Below, piece by piece: positions 37,465 to 38,262 of a stretch of DNA of 38,262 nt. The stretch lies in the NCBI RefSeq assembly GCF_000272405.2, contig NZ_AJZM02000309.1, forward strand, positions 1 through 38,262, given 5' to 3'. The stretch comes from Vibrio tasmaniensis 1F-187. GTDB lineage: Bacteria; Pseudomonadota; Gammaproteobacteria; Enterobacterales; Vibrionaceae. Numbering within the stretch: the first letter of the stretch is position 1; the number at the start of each line of letters is the position of its first letter. Both the position numbers and the translations under genes were made by a program. The notes beneath the pieces are model-generated. The model was not told the DNA's origin. It saw only the letters and a program-made list of their open reading frames with translations, and made no database searches.

Positions 37465-37556
37465 ATTATAGGAAATGTGTTTAGCCAAGTTTGGTAATCA
37501 AGGTCACTTAAATTGAGTAACAGTGAATACCAAATTCGTAAATACTAGGAATAGAA

Positions 37557-38057
37557 ATGAGTGAAGTTTCGTTAAAACAATCTGGTGTGCGTTGGTTATG
37601 GTTGGCTCTACTGGTCTTCCTTGCTGATATCGGTATCAAACTTTTTGTTATGGACAACATGGGTTATGGCTGGGCAAACCGTATTGAGGTGTTGCCATTC
37701 TTTAACTTTTTGTACGTGCATAACTACGGTGCAGCATTTAGCTTCTTGAGTGATCAAAGTGGTTGGCAGCGCTGGTTATTTACTGGTATCGCATTTGCAG
37801 TAACGGGGATGCTGACGTACTGGATGAGCAAGCTACCAGCAACAGATAAGTGGAACAACATTGCTTATGCGATCATCATTGGTGGCGCTGTTGGTAACGT
37901 GTTCGACCGTGTTGTACATGGCTTTGTCGTCGATTACTTAGACTTCTATTGGGGTACTTACCACTGGCCTGCATTTAACCTAGCGGATATGGGAATCTGT
38001 ATCGGCGCCGCGATGATCATCTTAGATGGTTTCCGTAAGAAAGATGAAAGCCAATAG
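37557..38057 (+). CDS. lspA: Lipoprotein signal peptidase (signal peptidase II)
   Basis: Cleaves the signal peptide ahead of the lipidated cysteine in the inner membrane. The 166-residue protein has four membrane segments and the two aspartyl-protease motifs: [22 protein letters not shown] and [11 protein letters not shown], each carrying one catalytic Asp. The N-terminal [11 protein letters not shown] block is also typical. It is the downstream neighbour of ileS, as in other gammaproteobacteria, but ends at a strong terminator instead of running on into fkpB and ispH within the visible 205 bases. Confidence 0.97.
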   Translation: MSEVSLKQSGVRWLWLALLVFLADIGIKLFVMDNMGYGWANRIEVLPFFNFLYVHNYGAAFSFLSDQSGWQRWLFTGIAFAVTGMLTYWMSKLPATDKWNNIAYAIIIGGAVGNVFDRVVHGFVVDYLDFYWGTYHWPAFNLADMGICIGAAMIILDGFRKKDESQ

Positions 38058-38147
38058 ACTACTCAGACATTAATGAGTATCAAGCAAATCGCTTTGTAAT
38101 AGATTGTCCTAAAGTCAGCCTATGACTCACAGAATAGGATAGCCCTA

Positions 38148-38182
38148 AGCGCTGTCGGTTGATTCCGACGGCGCTTTTTTTT
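38148..38182 (+). terminator. Intrinsic terminator after lspA
   Basis: An 11-base stem with one T-G pair (38148-38158 with 38165-38175) surrounds TTGATT, followed by a run of eight T residues. Confidence 0.93.
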
Positions 38183-38197
38183 ATGCTGCAATTAATA

Positions 38198-38262
38198 TCA
38201 ATCGTAGTAAATAACTACTCTCCCTAGTTTGCTAAAAGCCTCGATAACTTCGTTAGAATTTT
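38198..38262 (-). CDS. Possible C-terminal end of a minus-strand gene, cut by window edge
   Basis: On the minus strand, the frame entering at 38260 stays open for 20 residues (NSNEVIEAFSKLGRVVIYYD) and stops at TGA (38200-38198). The residue mix is plausible for a gene end, but the length is too short for confidence, and chance open frames of this size are common. No terminator with a T-run on the minus strand follows it. I do not recognise the family. Confidence 0.2.
   Translation of the reverse strand, partial: NSNEVIEAFSKLGRVVIYYD

Overview
The window looks like chromosomal DNA of a Vibrio species, probably from the broad Splendidus/Harveyi part of the genus. The species is an inference. 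The genus-level call rests on near-family-typical proteins in Vibrio-typical order: lysS next to the biofilm regulator vpsR, then mutH-rppH-ptsP-lgt-thyA, then nptA-nhaR-hlyU-rpsT-murJ-ribF-ileS-lspA. Almost everything is conserved core genome. There are no transposases, integrases of mobile elements, tRNAs, rRNAs or CRISPR arrays.

Layout. 1-8.9 kb: the tail of an unidentified gene overlapping ung, a hemerythrin-like protein, a small DUF3545 protein, a 0.7 kb non-coding stretch leading into a sodium:alanine-type symporter, yaaA, srmB and trmN on the minus strand, and brnQ. 9-16.2 kb: fldB (minus), then xerD-dsbC-recJ-prfB-lysS, the same order as in E. coli, covering chromosome dimer resolution, periplasmic disulfide isomerisation, recombination, translation termination and lysine charging. 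16.4-19.1 kb: vpsR, a possible 40-residue protein, a DUF1127 protein and a DUF6482-like protein. 19.2-25.8 kb: mutH (minus), a non-coding DnaA-box cluster, rppH-ptsP, a TSUP transporter, lgt and thyA. 25.9-28.1 kb: a ToxR/CadC-like membrane-anchored regulator followed by an unrecognised four-helix membrane protein and a palindromic repeat; this is the least understood part. 28.3-31.2 kb: nptA (minus), nhaR and hlyU. 31.4-38.1 kb: rpsT (minus), murJ, ribF, ileS and lspA.

Functional themes. Lgt and LspA, two of the three lipoprotein-maturation enzymes, are both here, and DsbC in the same window carries a lipobox. Regulation is visible in several forms: the +1 frameshift of prfB, a TTG start on rpsT, a hairpin lying between the ribosome binding site and start codon of recJ, and many intrinsic terminators, several bidirectional or with TTCG loops.

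Most notable observation. The mutH-rppH intergenic region (about 19.95-20.5 kb) holds three consensus DnaA boxes and several near-matches. In E. coli this same gene interval is the DnaA-reactivating locus DARS2, so this is very probably the Vibrio counterpart. Other points worth a second look are the recJ leader hairpin, the lipoprotein-type DsbC, the orphan regulator/membrane-protein pair, and the end of the ileS-lspA operon at a strong terminator with no fkpB in the following 205 bases.
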